Source: a virus. From it: a DNA stretch of 64,000 nucleotides. The notes beneath the pieces were generated by a model. It did no database searches. It was not told the DNA's origin and saw nothing but the letters and a program-made list of their open reading frames with translations. Shown in pieces: positions 38,168-45,587 of the stretch (position 1 is the stretch's first letter; each line of letters begins with the position of its first letter). The position numbers were made by a program, and so were the translations under genes. Location of the stretch: positions 1-64,000 of the IMG/VR virus record IMGVR_UViG_3300035703_000083. One strand, 5' to 3'.

Positions 38168-38656
38168 TCACTTGTTAATGCTTTCCATCGGATAAAGAAA
38201 ATCTTGGGGCACAAAATACGCTGGACGGCCCCTAGCGGGATCCTTCCAAAAACGGTCCTGCATGGCATCTTTTCCGTAACACCATCCGTGGATAAGCGTT
38301 TGCTGGTTTTCAATAGTTACCAGTACAAATTTTTTATCTGGATCGGATTGGCGCTGCACAATCAAATCGTAGCTTCTTTTCGATCTGGTTTTCACGTCGA
38401 TTCCAGGCAGATCATCTGAGCTCCGCTTGGCCTCGCTTTCTTGATAAAGCAAATGCTTGAGTCCCAGGAAGGAACCCACAGCCATTTCGCCCGCTGCGCC
38501 AAGCAAGTGAATTTCCAAGGCTTTGTCGCCACGAGCAGCTCCACGATTGCGCCCGCGAAGCCCTTTGGCTTCATTCACGGACTGCCTCCGCTGTCCTTCC
38601 TCCATCGCTTGCTTTCGTTCCTCTTCGGAGAAGACAAATTCAATGGGAGTGGGCAT
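38168..38656 (-). CDS. PD-(D/E)XK-like phage nuclease candidate
   Basis: A 162-residue protein from ATG 38656. LLGAAGEMAVGSFLGLKHLL, then DDLPGIDVKTRSKRSYDLIV and KKFVLVTIENQQ form the G-E...D...D-x-K pattern of restriction-endonuclease folds, and PAYFVPQDFLYPME ends it. It is upstream of terL in the same direction and divergent from the portal gene. It could trim DNA or process packaging ends. Function inferred from fold-like pattern. Confidence 0.6.
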   Translation of the reverse strand: MPTPIEFVFSEEERKQAMEEGQRRQSVNEAKGLRGRNRGAARGDKALEIHLLGAAGEMAVGSFLGLKHLLYQESEAKRSSDDLPGIDVKTRSKRSYDLIVQRQSDPDKKFVLVTIENQQTLIHGWCYGKDAMQDRFWKDPARGRPAYFVPQDFLYPMESINK

Positions 38657-38722
38657 AATAGAACGCACGTCATAGCCATCTTACCCATCTTCTAGAATAA
38701 AAGCAAGACCATAATGTGAACA
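38657..38722. promoter_or_regulatory. divergent promoter region between terL and portal operons
   Basis: Only 66 bases separate the minus-strand packaging genes from the plus-strand portal gene. TAGAAT near 38693 is a good -10 for the portal direction; no clear -35 was seen. Confidence 0.45.
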
Positions 38723-40798
38723 ATGTCTGAAGACGCGGTGGATTTGGGCCATGCAACTGCTGGTGGCTTGCGGAATGACGGACTTGCTAATGCCCTCACT
38801 GGCATGGGGACGCCTGGCAGGGACAAGAGTCTCTACACCACCGCTCAGCCCATCGTCTTCCTTGCACAGGAAGAGCTTGAAGCTCTCTATGGAGAATGGC
38901 TTCCTCGTCGCATTGTGGACATCTATGCCGAGCAGGCCACACGAAAAGGCTTCAAGGTGCTGTTTGGTGGAGAGGGCGCTGCTGCCGAAGAAGTGGTGGG
39001 CATTGAACAGGTGATTGAAGATTTGTACATCCTTGAAAACTTTATGCTTGCCGCCAAGAATTCTCGCCTTTATGGCGGGGCGGTGATCCTGCTGTACATC
39101 GACGATGGACGGTCCGCAGACCAGCCGGTAGACAAGAGCAAGATTTACGCAGTGGAAGGCATGGAAGTACTGGATCGCTGGCAGATTGCGCCAGTAATCA
39201 ACGAAGAAAATCTATACGATTATTCCAAGGCAACGTACTATCAAATTATCTCTGGCGACCTTATTCGTCAGCCGCAACTTACCTACATCCACAAGGACAG
39301 AATCCTTAGATTCGACGGCGATTGGCTGCCCTATCGCATTCGACAGAGGAACTATGGATGGGGAATGAGCAGCTTGCAAACTGTCTACGAAAGCTTTAAG
39401 CACTACTGGACTGGCCTTAATTCTGCTGCCACGCTTTTGAGCGAATTTGATATTTTTGTTCATAAAATCAAGGGCCTTGCTCAGATGCTTGCAGCAGGAA
39501 AAGAAAGCGATGTGCGGGATCGTTTAGTGCTGAACGATATGAGCAAGAGTGTTTATCGTGGCTATGCAATTGATGCTGAAAAAGAAGAACTTGCTTTTAT
39601 CAGTCGCAATTTTGGTGGCGTTGGTGAAATCCTTGAAAAGATGCGCGTAGATATTATTGGCGCATCGAAGATTCCACACACTGTACTGTTTGGCGAAAGC
39701 CCGAGCGGCCTTGGCTCTACTGGTCGCAGCGAAGAGCGTGACTTCGCCAAGACGCTTGCGGATTACCAGCAATCCACTTTCCATCGTCCTCTTAAGCAAC
39801 TGATGGAACTGATCATGCTCAGTCGCACTGGCCCAACCAATGGGCGCATGCCTGAGTCATGGCGCATTAAATTCAATGACTTGTTTGAACTGAACGAGCG
39901 CGAGAAAGCTGACGTAAGGGCTCGCGTGGCTGCCGTAGATGGTCGCTACATTCAACTTGGCGTACTGAGTCCCAAGGAGGTGGCGGATGCTCGCTATGGC
40001 GGATCGGAGTGGTCCATGGAGCTTACGCTAGATCCATCCGTCGTGCGGGAACTTCCCACTCAAGGAGGGGGTGGCTCCACCCCGCAAGGGGGTCAGTTTA
40101 AGGTGCCTCCTGGTGGACGTGATCCTCTTGATGAGGACAATGGCACGCTTCCGATGGATGGAAGCAGGGAGGTAGAAGACAGTGCTGGACTGTATTTACC
40201 TCGCGACCTCGAAGAAATGCGCGGAGATGTGACTTTCTCGGACGAAGAGCTGCATGGTCGCGCCACTGCTGCAGCGAAAGCCAAGTTCAAGGTGTGGCCC
40301 TCGGCGTACGCAAGCGGCTACGTTGTGCAACAATACAAGCGCATGTACAAAGAGAAGCATGGCTCATTAAGCGGAGCATTTAAGGGCGACGAAGGGGAGG
40401 TGCATGCCGACGATTTAGACAAGTGGTTCAAGGAAAAATGGGTGAGGATTGGCGCCAATGGCGAAATCATGGGGCCATGTGGCGCTCGTGAAGAAAAAGA
40501 AGGTAAGCCCAAGTGCTTACCAGAAGCCAAGGCTCAGGCGATGAGCAAGGAAGAGCGGCAGACAATTGTTGCTCGCAAGCGCAAGGCCGACCCCAATCCC
40601 GAGCGCAAGGGATCAGCGAAAATGGTGAGCAGCAAGGTGGACGCCATTGACCCTATGCAAGTGGAAGGGCTTGTTCTTGGCAATATTGATGAAGAAGCCT
40701 TCATTTCAGAAGCCGATATTGACAAGGCTTTGAGCGAATGGAAAGAGGAAGCTCCTGTCAAGTTCAAGGACATTCTGGAAGCCGAAGATGCTGAATGA
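38723..40798 (+). CDS. portal protein (DUF1073) fused to a DUF5872-like C-terminal domain
   Basis: A 691-residue protein. Residues about 40-430 match DUF1073 portals: EWLPRRIVDIYAEQATRKGF, KNSRLYGGAVILLYIDDG and GESPSGLGSTGRSEERDFAK. It forms the ring through which DNA enters the head. After a Gly-rich linker comes a second part with KVWPSAYASGYVVQQYKRM and KWFKEKWVRIGANGEIMGPC and CLPEAKAQAMSKEERQTIV, which matches the DUF5872 module I recall as small separate proteins in cyanophages. The fusion is the unusual feature. Confidence 0.88.
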   Translation: MSEDAVDLGHATAGGLRNDGLANALTGMGTPGRDKSLYTTAQPIVFLAQEELEALYGEWLPRRIVDIYAEQATRKGFKVLFGGEGAAAEEVVGIEQVIEDLYILENFMLAAKNSRLYGGAVILLYIDDGRSADQPVDKSKIYAVEGMEVLDRWQIAPVINEENLYDYSKATYYQIISGDLIRQPQLTYIHKDRILRFDGDWLPYRIRQRNYGWGMSSLQTVYESFKHYWTGLNSAATLLSEFDIFVHKIKGLAQMLAAGKESDVRDRLVLNDMSKSVYRGYAIDAEKEELAFISRNFGGVGEILEKMRVDIIGASKIPHTVLFGESPSGLGSTGRSEERDFAKTLADYQQSTFHRPLKQLMELIMLSRTGPTNGRMPESWRIKFNDLFELNEREKADVRARVAAVDGRYIQLGVLSPKEVADARYGGSEWSMELTLDPSVVRELPTQGGGGSTPQGGQFKVPPGGRDPLDEDNGTLPMDGSREVEDSAGLYLPRDLEEMRGDVTFSDEELHGRATAAAKAKFKVWPSAYASGYVVQQYKRMYKEKHGSLSGAFKGDEGEVHADDLDKWFKEKWVRIGANGEIMGPCGAREEKEGKPKCLPEAKAQAMSKEERQTIVARKRKADPNPERKGSAKMVSSKVDAIDPMQVEGLVLGNIDEEAFISEADIDKALSEWKEEAPVKFKDILEAEDAE

Positions 40799-41465
40799 TT
40801 TAAGCTCCTTCTCTGATGCCATAGTGTCCACCAGAATGGACGCTGAATGGTCTTACGACCGCAATGCTGGACGCTACCGCGATGAGCGTGGTAAATTTCT
40901 GAGCAAGGCAGCCGTTGAAAAACTTGTCGATGGTCGCATTGGCAAGCTTGAAGGCAAGCTGAAGCAATTCACCCGCATGCTGGCCAATGGCAACATTACG
41001 CTTGATCAGTGGCAAGGCAGTGTCCGCGAGGCAATTAAAGCGGCTCATATTCAAGCAGCGATTATTGGTCATGGGGGGCGAAGTGGCATGGGCAGCGCGG
41101 AATACGGTCGCGTTGGTCAAAGACTTCGCTTGGAATACGATTATCTTCAAAGGTTTGCTGGGGATCTGCTTCGCGGGGCTGTTTCTGCTCCCATGGCTCT
41201 TGGTCGCATTGGCTTATACGCTCAAAGCGTTCGTGGTAGTTACTGGTTGGGAACCGAACTACGAGAGCAAGCCCAAGGCTATTCATTGATGCGTCGCATT
41301 TTGGACGATCAGGCTCAACATTGCAGTGACTGCCTTGCTTTTGCCGCTCGTGGCATTGTGCCGATTGGCAGCGTGCCGCTTCCTGGCCAGCGATGCGCCT
41401 GCGGAGCGAGGTGCAGGTGTTCGGTGCGCTACTTTAGGCAGCAGCCAGCAGTGGTTCCCGTTTGA
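40788..41465 (+). CDS. head morphogenesis protein (minor head, F-like)
   Basis: A 225-residue protein overlapping the portal stop by 11 bases. The helical first two-thirds and a C-terminal zinc-type cluster (DDQAQHCSDCLAFAARGIVP, CACGARCRCSVRYF) match phage Mu F-like/SPP1 gp7-type minor head proteins, which enter the prohead with the portal. Three Cys pairs at the end are typical. Confidence 0.85.
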   Translation: MLNDLSSFSDAIVSTRMDAEWSYDRNAGRYRDERGKFLSKAAVEKLVDGRIGKLEGKLKQFTRMLANGNITLDQWQGSVREAIKAAHIQAAIIGHGGRSGMGSAEYGRVGQRLRLEYDYLQRFAGDLLRGAVSAPMALGRIGLYAQSVRGSYWLGTELREQAQGYSLMRRILDDQAQHCSDCLAFAARGIVPIGSVPLPGQRCACGARCRCSVRYFRQQPAVVPV

Positions 41466-41502
41466 TTTTGCCATTATCATCGAGCAAGTTATTTGCTTTG
41501 AT

Positions 41503-42723
41503 GTGGCAAGGATTCTGTACGCGGGCGATGTGGGAGTAGAGACAGGCTTTGGACGAGTGGCGCAATACCTCATTCCAGCTTTGGCCAAAGAGCATGAAGT
41601 GCATGCTCTCGCGGTCAACCATCACGGCGACCCCTCGCCTATGCAGCAGTATTGCCAGATGTACCCCGCCATGGCTCATGGCACTGATCCGTTTGGCTCC
41701 CATCGCATTGCAGAGCTTGTTCAAACGATCAAGCCCGATCTGGTGTTCATCATCAACGATATTTGGGTGGCAATTTCGCTGTACGACAGAATTGAGCCAC
41801 TGAAAGAAAAGCAAGAGTTTAAGACCTGCGTTTACACCCCCATTGATTCTTACGGCTTGTTCCCGGAACTCTTGCCTGCCGTGAGCAAATGGGACAAGCT
41901 CATTACATACACAGAATTTGCCAAGAAAGAAATTGAATTGATGGGCTACACAAAGCCTGTCGGCGTGGTGGGGCATGGTACTGATTTTTCCACGTTCTTT
42001 CCCATGGACAAGAAAGAATGTCGCAAGGCGCTAGGGGTGCCAGAGGATGTTTTCATTGTCTTCAATGGCAATAGAAACCAGCCTCGCAAGCGCATTGATT
42101 TGACCATCAAGGCTTTTGTTGAATTTGCTCTTGACAAGCCGGATGCTCGGCTTTGGTTGAACATGGGCAAGAAGGATATGGGCTGGGACATCGTGCCACT
42201 GTTTAAGCGAGTGGCTCGTGACATGGGCTATGACAGCACTGGCAAGCTTATTCTTACAAGCCCGCATTTCTCTACGAGCAACTGTTTGCCCGTAGAGCAA
42301 TTGAACCAAGTGTATAACGCTGCTGATGTTGGCATCAACACTTGCTTGGGTGAGGGATGGGGGCTTGTGGCCACTGAGCATGCCGCCACTGGCGTGGCTC
42401 AAGTGGTGCCTGACCATACAAGCCTTAAGGAGATTTTCGATGGAGTGCGGAGGATTTCCATTGAAAGCTGGGAGACCGACAGGAACTACGGCCTAGAGCG
42501 TGGCCAGCCATCACCTGGCGACCTTGCCAACATCCTCGACCACTACTATCACAATCGCGAAGAGCTGCAAATGGCTGGCGAGTGGTGCTACGAGCGCATG
42601 CAGCACGCTCCATTCACTTGGCCATACATTCAAAAGCAAATGCTGGGCCTGATTGATGAAATGCTGGCCGACAAGACAGCTCAAAAGTTCAAAGGCTTTG
42701 GTGTTCCGGCGAGGGTGGACTGA
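41503..42723 (+). CDS. GT4-type glycosyltransferase
   Basis: A 406-residue GT-B enzyme. N-terminal ARILYAGDVGVETGFGRVAQ (Gly-rich loop) and central VFNGNRNQPRKRIDLTIKAF lead to C-terminal GEGWGLVATEHAATGVAQVV, the sugar-nucleotide site of family GT4. The start is taken as GTG 41503, since frames further upstream overlap the head gene; no strong ribosome site is seen. A glycosyltransferase inside the head module suggests virion glycosylation or modification of host surface sugars. Confidence 0.82.
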   Translation: MARILYAGDVGVETGFGRVAQYLIPALAKEHEVHALAVNHHGDPSPMQQYCQMYPAMAHGTDPFGSHRIAELVQTIKPDLVFIINDIWVAISLYDRIEPLKEKQEFKTCVYTPIDSYGLFPELLPAVSKWDKLITYTEFAKKEIELMGYTKPVGVVGHGTDFSTFFPMDKKECRKALGVPEDVFIVFNGNRNQPRKRIDLTIKAFVEFALDKPDARLWLNMGKKDMGWDIVPLFKRVARDMGYDSTGKLILTSPHFSTSNCLPVEQLNQVYNAADVGINTCLGEGWGLVATEHAATGVAQVVPDHTSLKEIFDGVRRISIESWETDRNYGLERGQPSPGDLANILDHYYHNREELQMAGEWCYERMQHAPFTWPYIQKQMLGLIDEMLADKTAQKFKGFGVPARVD

Positions 42724-42724
42724 G

Positions 42725-43450
42725 ATGAGGGTTTCGCAAATCTTTCTAAGCACGCAAGAAAAAGACAAACGCCAAGAATTGTCACTTCCCCTGAAAAGGG
42801 CAATCAACAGCGTGAGAGGTGCTTTTGCTAGTGCCGATTATCAACTGTACGACAATGAAAGCATTGTTGATTTCTTGAAAGATTGCTATGGGAAAGAAGT
42901 GTTAGATGCTTTCTTTTCCCTGCGGTCTTTGGCTTATCGCTGCGACCTGGCAAGATATTGCCTGCTTTACGAGCTAGGTGGTTGGTATTTTGATTGCGGT
43001 CTCACTTGCCACACTGAAGTGGAGCTTTCTGAGCGCGTGGAGTTGATTGCTTTTCGCAGCATGCAGCGCTTTGCCATGAATAGCTGGGCCTGCGACAATG
43101 GTATTATTTTTGCGAAGCCTAAGCATCAAGCATTAGACATTGCTATCAACAAAGTGCTTGCTAATGTCGCAAGCAAATACTATGGTATCACTCCACTGTG
43201 CCCCACTGGTCCATCGCTATGGGGAGAAAGCCTTGCGGCGTGTAGTCACAATGTGCGAACGAGTATGGTCTTTGGTGACTGTATGGAACTTACGCCTGCT
43301 CACTCCCGCACCAATAAAAGTTTCGTGCTGCCCGATGGCACTATTTTCGCAGCTTGCAAGCCCACAGAAGGCGGCGACCTAAAGAAAATGGGTGCCACCG
43401 ATACGAATAATTACAACGAACTATGGCACAGACGTATTGTTTATGAGTGA
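42725..43450 (+). CDS. GT32-type glycosyltransferase (DXD)
   Basis: A 241-residue protein from ATG 42725, two bases after the previous stop. FSLRSLAYRCDLARYCLLYE then LGGWYFDCGLTCHTEVE matches Gly_transf_sug (GT32), although the usual DxD is DCG here. The C-terminal HRRIVYE overlaps the end of the opposite-strand gene at 43441. It probably works with the GT4 enzyme on the same glycan. The DxD change may affect metal binding. Confidence 0.8.
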   Translation: MRVSQIFLSTQEKDKRQELSLPLKRAINSVRGAFASADYQLYDNESIVDFLKDCYGKEVLDAFFSLRSLAYRCDLARYCLLYELGGWYFDCGLTCHTEVELSERVELIAFRSMQRFAMNSWACDNGIIFAKPKHQALDIAINKVLANVASKYYGITPLCPTGPSLWGESLAACSHNVRTSMVFGDCMELTPAHSRTNKSFVLPDGTIFAACKPTEGGDLKKMGATDTNNYNELWHRRIVYE

Positions 43451-44211
43451 GGCTTCACTTCCTTGCAAGTAATCCATCCGCCTTGCAAGGCATTGTTGAC
43501 CACTTGATCACGCTGAGAGAAGAAGGTGAAATGAGGAAGCCAAGTGTTGTTAGACGTAGCCACTTTGTCGGTGCCTAGCTCAATGGCATAGAGAGAGCCC
43601 CACAGGTCTTTGTCGTCCGATGGATGAGGAGGACAGAATGTCTGCACGCCTCCATATTTTTGAGCACAATAAGAGAAATGAATGTCTTCTCCATTGTCCC
43701 AAGAGAAAGGCTTTTCTTGCCAAAAAAAAGAGAGGCACGAGCGCTCAAAGAACCAAGCGTGCCCCACTAGATCCACTCTTTGAGTTTCTATGTTTTGCGA
43801 CGGCCAGCCGTGACGAGAATGATCTTCGTAAATGGCGCTATTCAGCAGTACTCCTGCCGAGCCAAGGATAGGCGAAGCATTACCCTGTTCCTCAATGGCG
43901 CGAGACGAAGCCAAGCAATTTTCAAACCACTTCTTACCCGGAATGGTGTCGTCATCAAAGATGGCAACGTACTGCGTGTCCGCTAACAAGCCAGCAGCAA
44001 AGCGACCAAAGAATTTCCAATTGTGGTTGCAGTCAAAAACTCTATCTACGTCAATGTAATCAAGCAGTAGTTCTTCGTTGTCCTGGTGGTAATTTACCCA
44101 CACCCAAATCTCTTTAGGGGGGACGGTTTGATTGCGAAGAGCTTCTACTTGCCTTGCTAAGTTTTGCGGGCGACGGTAAAGCGTGAGGATGGCAGTAATG
44201 TCTCCGGCCAT
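43441..44211 (-). CDS. GT2-type (GT-A) glycosyltransferase
   Basis: A 256-residue protein on the minus strand. ITAILTLYRRPQNLARQVEA and YVAIFDDDTIPGKKWFENCL give the GT-A fold with a DDD metal motif, and SWDNGEDIHFSYCAQKYGG contains the catalytic ED of family 2. It converges on the GT32 gene with a 10-base overlap. As the only minus gene of the trio it may be expressed at a different time, for instance in the lysogen. Confidence 0.85.
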   Translation of the reverse strand: MAGDITAILTLYRRPQNLARQVEALRNQTVPPKEIWVWVNYHQDNEELLLDYIDVDRVFDCNHNWKFFGRFAAGLLADTQYVAIFDDDTIPGKKWFENCLASSRAIEEQGNASPILGSAGVLLNSAIYEDHSRHGWPSQNIETQRVDLVGHAWFFERSCLSFFWQEKPFSWDNGEDIHFSYCAQKYGGVQTFCPPHPSDDKDLWGSLYAIELGTDKVATSNNTWLPHFTFFSQRDQVVNNALQGGWITCKEVKPHS

Positions 44212-44274
44212 GGTGCATCAGCAAGACCATGAAAGTCTACTGGACTGTGTAGAGTAGGGAAAAATACTTTGGTC

Positions 44275-44610
44275 ATGAAGAAGCCCACCACTAAAAAAGC
44301 AAAGCAGGCAAAAATTGCTCGCGTGATGAAAGAATTCAAGGAGGGTACGCTGAAGAGCAGCAGTGGGGAGCCGATCACCAATTATCGCCAAGCCGTTGCG
44401 GTGGCCCTCTCCGAAGCCGGAATGACAATGAAGAAGAAGGACGCCAGCGAGGAATACATGCGGGCCTTTATTCGTCAGGTGTTACAAGAAGAGGAGTCGA
44501 TGGAGGAAGAAAAAGAAATGGAAGAAGAGGAGGCGATGGACGAAAGTGCTGGCGAGAAGCGCTGCAAAGCCTATTTGTCCGCTGTGCGCAAAAACAGAAA
44601 AAAGAGCTGA
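44275..44610 (+). CDS. DUF6496-like basic-acidic protein, 111 aa
   Basis: MKKPTTKKAKQAKIARVMKE then FKEGTLKSSSGEPITNYRQA VAVALSEAG match DUF6496, a short motif common in cyanophage structural regions. The second half is Glu/Met-rich (VLQEEESMEEEKEMEEE) and ends in a basic CKAYLSAVRKNRKKS. It may be a capsid-internal or DNA-associated protein. Confidence 0.7.
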   Translation: MKKPTTKKAKQAKIARVMKEFKEGTLKSSSGEPITNYRQAVAVALSEAGMTMKKKDASEEYMRAFIRQVLQEEESMEEEKEMEEEEAMDESAGEKRCKAYLSAVRKNRKKS

Positions 44611-44637
44611 GGGGAGACGCCGAATCGTTTTCCCCTC
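44609..44637 (+). promoter_or_regulatory. hairpin before a TTG start
   Basis: GAGGGGA pairs with TCCCCTC over a 15-base loop and ends three bases before TTG 44640. It includes the only ribosome-site-like GGGGA, so it could hide the start, or be a terminator-like stem. Confidence 0.45.
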
Positions 44638-44639
44638 CA

Positions 44640-44957
44640 TTGTCTGTTCGAGCCGCAGCGCGTCGTGGTCTTGAGCTCCGCAAGAAGTATGGCAAAGGTG
44701 GCTTGACCACGCAAGAAGCTGGCAAACAGGGCATTGGCAGTGGTGTGGCCAGGGCTACGAGCTTGGCCAATGGAGAAAGCGTTAGCTACGAAACGATCAA
44801 GCGCATGGCGGCCTTCTTCTCAAGGCACAAGAAGAATTTCTCCGGCGGAGAAGATGACGCAGGTTTTATTTCGGGCATGCTTTGGGGCGGGAAGGCTGGA
44901 GAGTCGTGGGCTCGCCGCATCATTAAAATGGTGGAAAGCCGCAAAGCAGACCAGTGA
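44640..44957 (+). CDS. small basic structural-type protein, 105 aa
   Basis: From TTG 44640 the product reads LSVRAAARRGLELRKKYGKG then GLTTQEAGKQGIGSGVARAT, with GGEDDAGFISGMLWGGKAGE near the end. The VR.AARRGL.LR.KYG...GG start matches a frequent cyanophage protein family of virion regions. The TTG is taken because no ATG or GTG precedes the conserved N-terminus after the upstream stop. Confidence 0.68.
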   Translation: MSVRAAARRGLELRKKYGKGGLTTQEAGKQGIGSGVARATSLANGESVSYETIKRMAAFFSRHKKNFSGGEDDAGFISGMLWGGKAGESWARRIIKMVESRKADQ

Positions 44958-45262
44958 GCGAGTATGTCCGCGTGATTGAGGAAGAAGAAGACGGCATTGG
45001 CATCTTGAAAGCCTTGTGCATTCTTTCAGCACACGAGCACCGAGAAACTTCAAACTGGCGCTTGGTTGAAGAGCAGCATTTCAAGAATGGCCGCCTCGAT
45101 GAAACTCATATTTTTGTCGTCAACAGCTACGACAAGCCGCATGAGCACTTTGATCCAGTGAAAATGCTGGTCTTCGAAGCAGAGGCAATTGCCAAATCGT
45201 ATGTCATGAGCGGCATCGAAAGTCAACTTGAAGATCTAGAAGACGAAGACGACGAAGACTGA
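44954..45262 (+). CDS. hypothetical protein, 102 aa
   Basis: GTG 44954 overlaps the upstream stop. Starts VSEYVRVIEEEEDGIGILKA and ends in a very acidic EDLEDEDDED tail. The last 40 bases lie opposite the 3' end of the XRE regulator gene, whose own tail becomes Ser-rich as a consequence. Function unknown. Confidence 0.65.
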   Translation: MSEYVRVIEEEEDGIGILKALCILSAHEHRETSNWRLVEEQHFKNGRLDETHIFVVNSYDKPHEHFDPVKMLVFEAEAIAKSYVMSGIESQLEDLEDEDDED

Positions 45263-45525
45263 TCCACATAGACAAAGTAATTCGGCATGCCCATTAAGTA
45301 CAGAATGGACATGTTGTAAAGGCCGCTGAGCGTTCTGATTTGGGCGCAGTCAGGGGCTATTTTTGCCATCTCCATGCGGCAGTAGGTGCTCTGGCTGATA
45401 TTCAACTCCTTCGCTACGTCCCATTGATTCAATCCTGAGTTTTGGCGTGCCTCTTTTATGCGCAAGGCAATTTCTTGCCGCGCTTGCTTAGGGCTGCGAG
45501 CCTCAACGAAGAATGCGTTTTTCAC
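45223..45525 (-). CDS. XRE-family helix-turn-helix regulator
   Basis: A 100-residue protein. ALRIKEARQNSGLNQWDVAK and ELNISQSTYCRMEMAKIAPD form the Cro/CI-type HTH, followed by LSGLYNMSILYLMGMPN. The last ~15 residues (QSSSSSSSRSSS) are poly-Ser, the antisense of an acidic tail. It is the only repressor-like gene recognised and is embedded, on the opposite strand, within the virion operon, just upstream of the protease gene. It may control the lytic/lysogenic switch or locally dampen structural transcription. Confidence 0.85.
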   Translation of the reverse strand: MKNAFFVEARSPKQARQEIALRIKEARQNSGLNQWDVAKELNISQSTYCRMEMAKIAPDCAQIRTLSGLYNMSILYLMGMPNYFVYVDQSSSSSSSRSSS

Positions 45526-45587
45526 AATTTAATTCAGCTTTGCATAACAGTACAAATCAGCATAGCATATTTCGTTATTTTTAATAT
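45526..45587. promoter_or_regulatory. divergent region between XRE gene and protease gene
   Basis: AT-rich gap of 62 bases. TACAAATCAG at 45551 partly resembles the TACAAATGTA sites at 1271 and 27648-27677. The minus promoter of the regulator and a plus promoter for the capsid genes should lie here. Confidence 0.4.
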
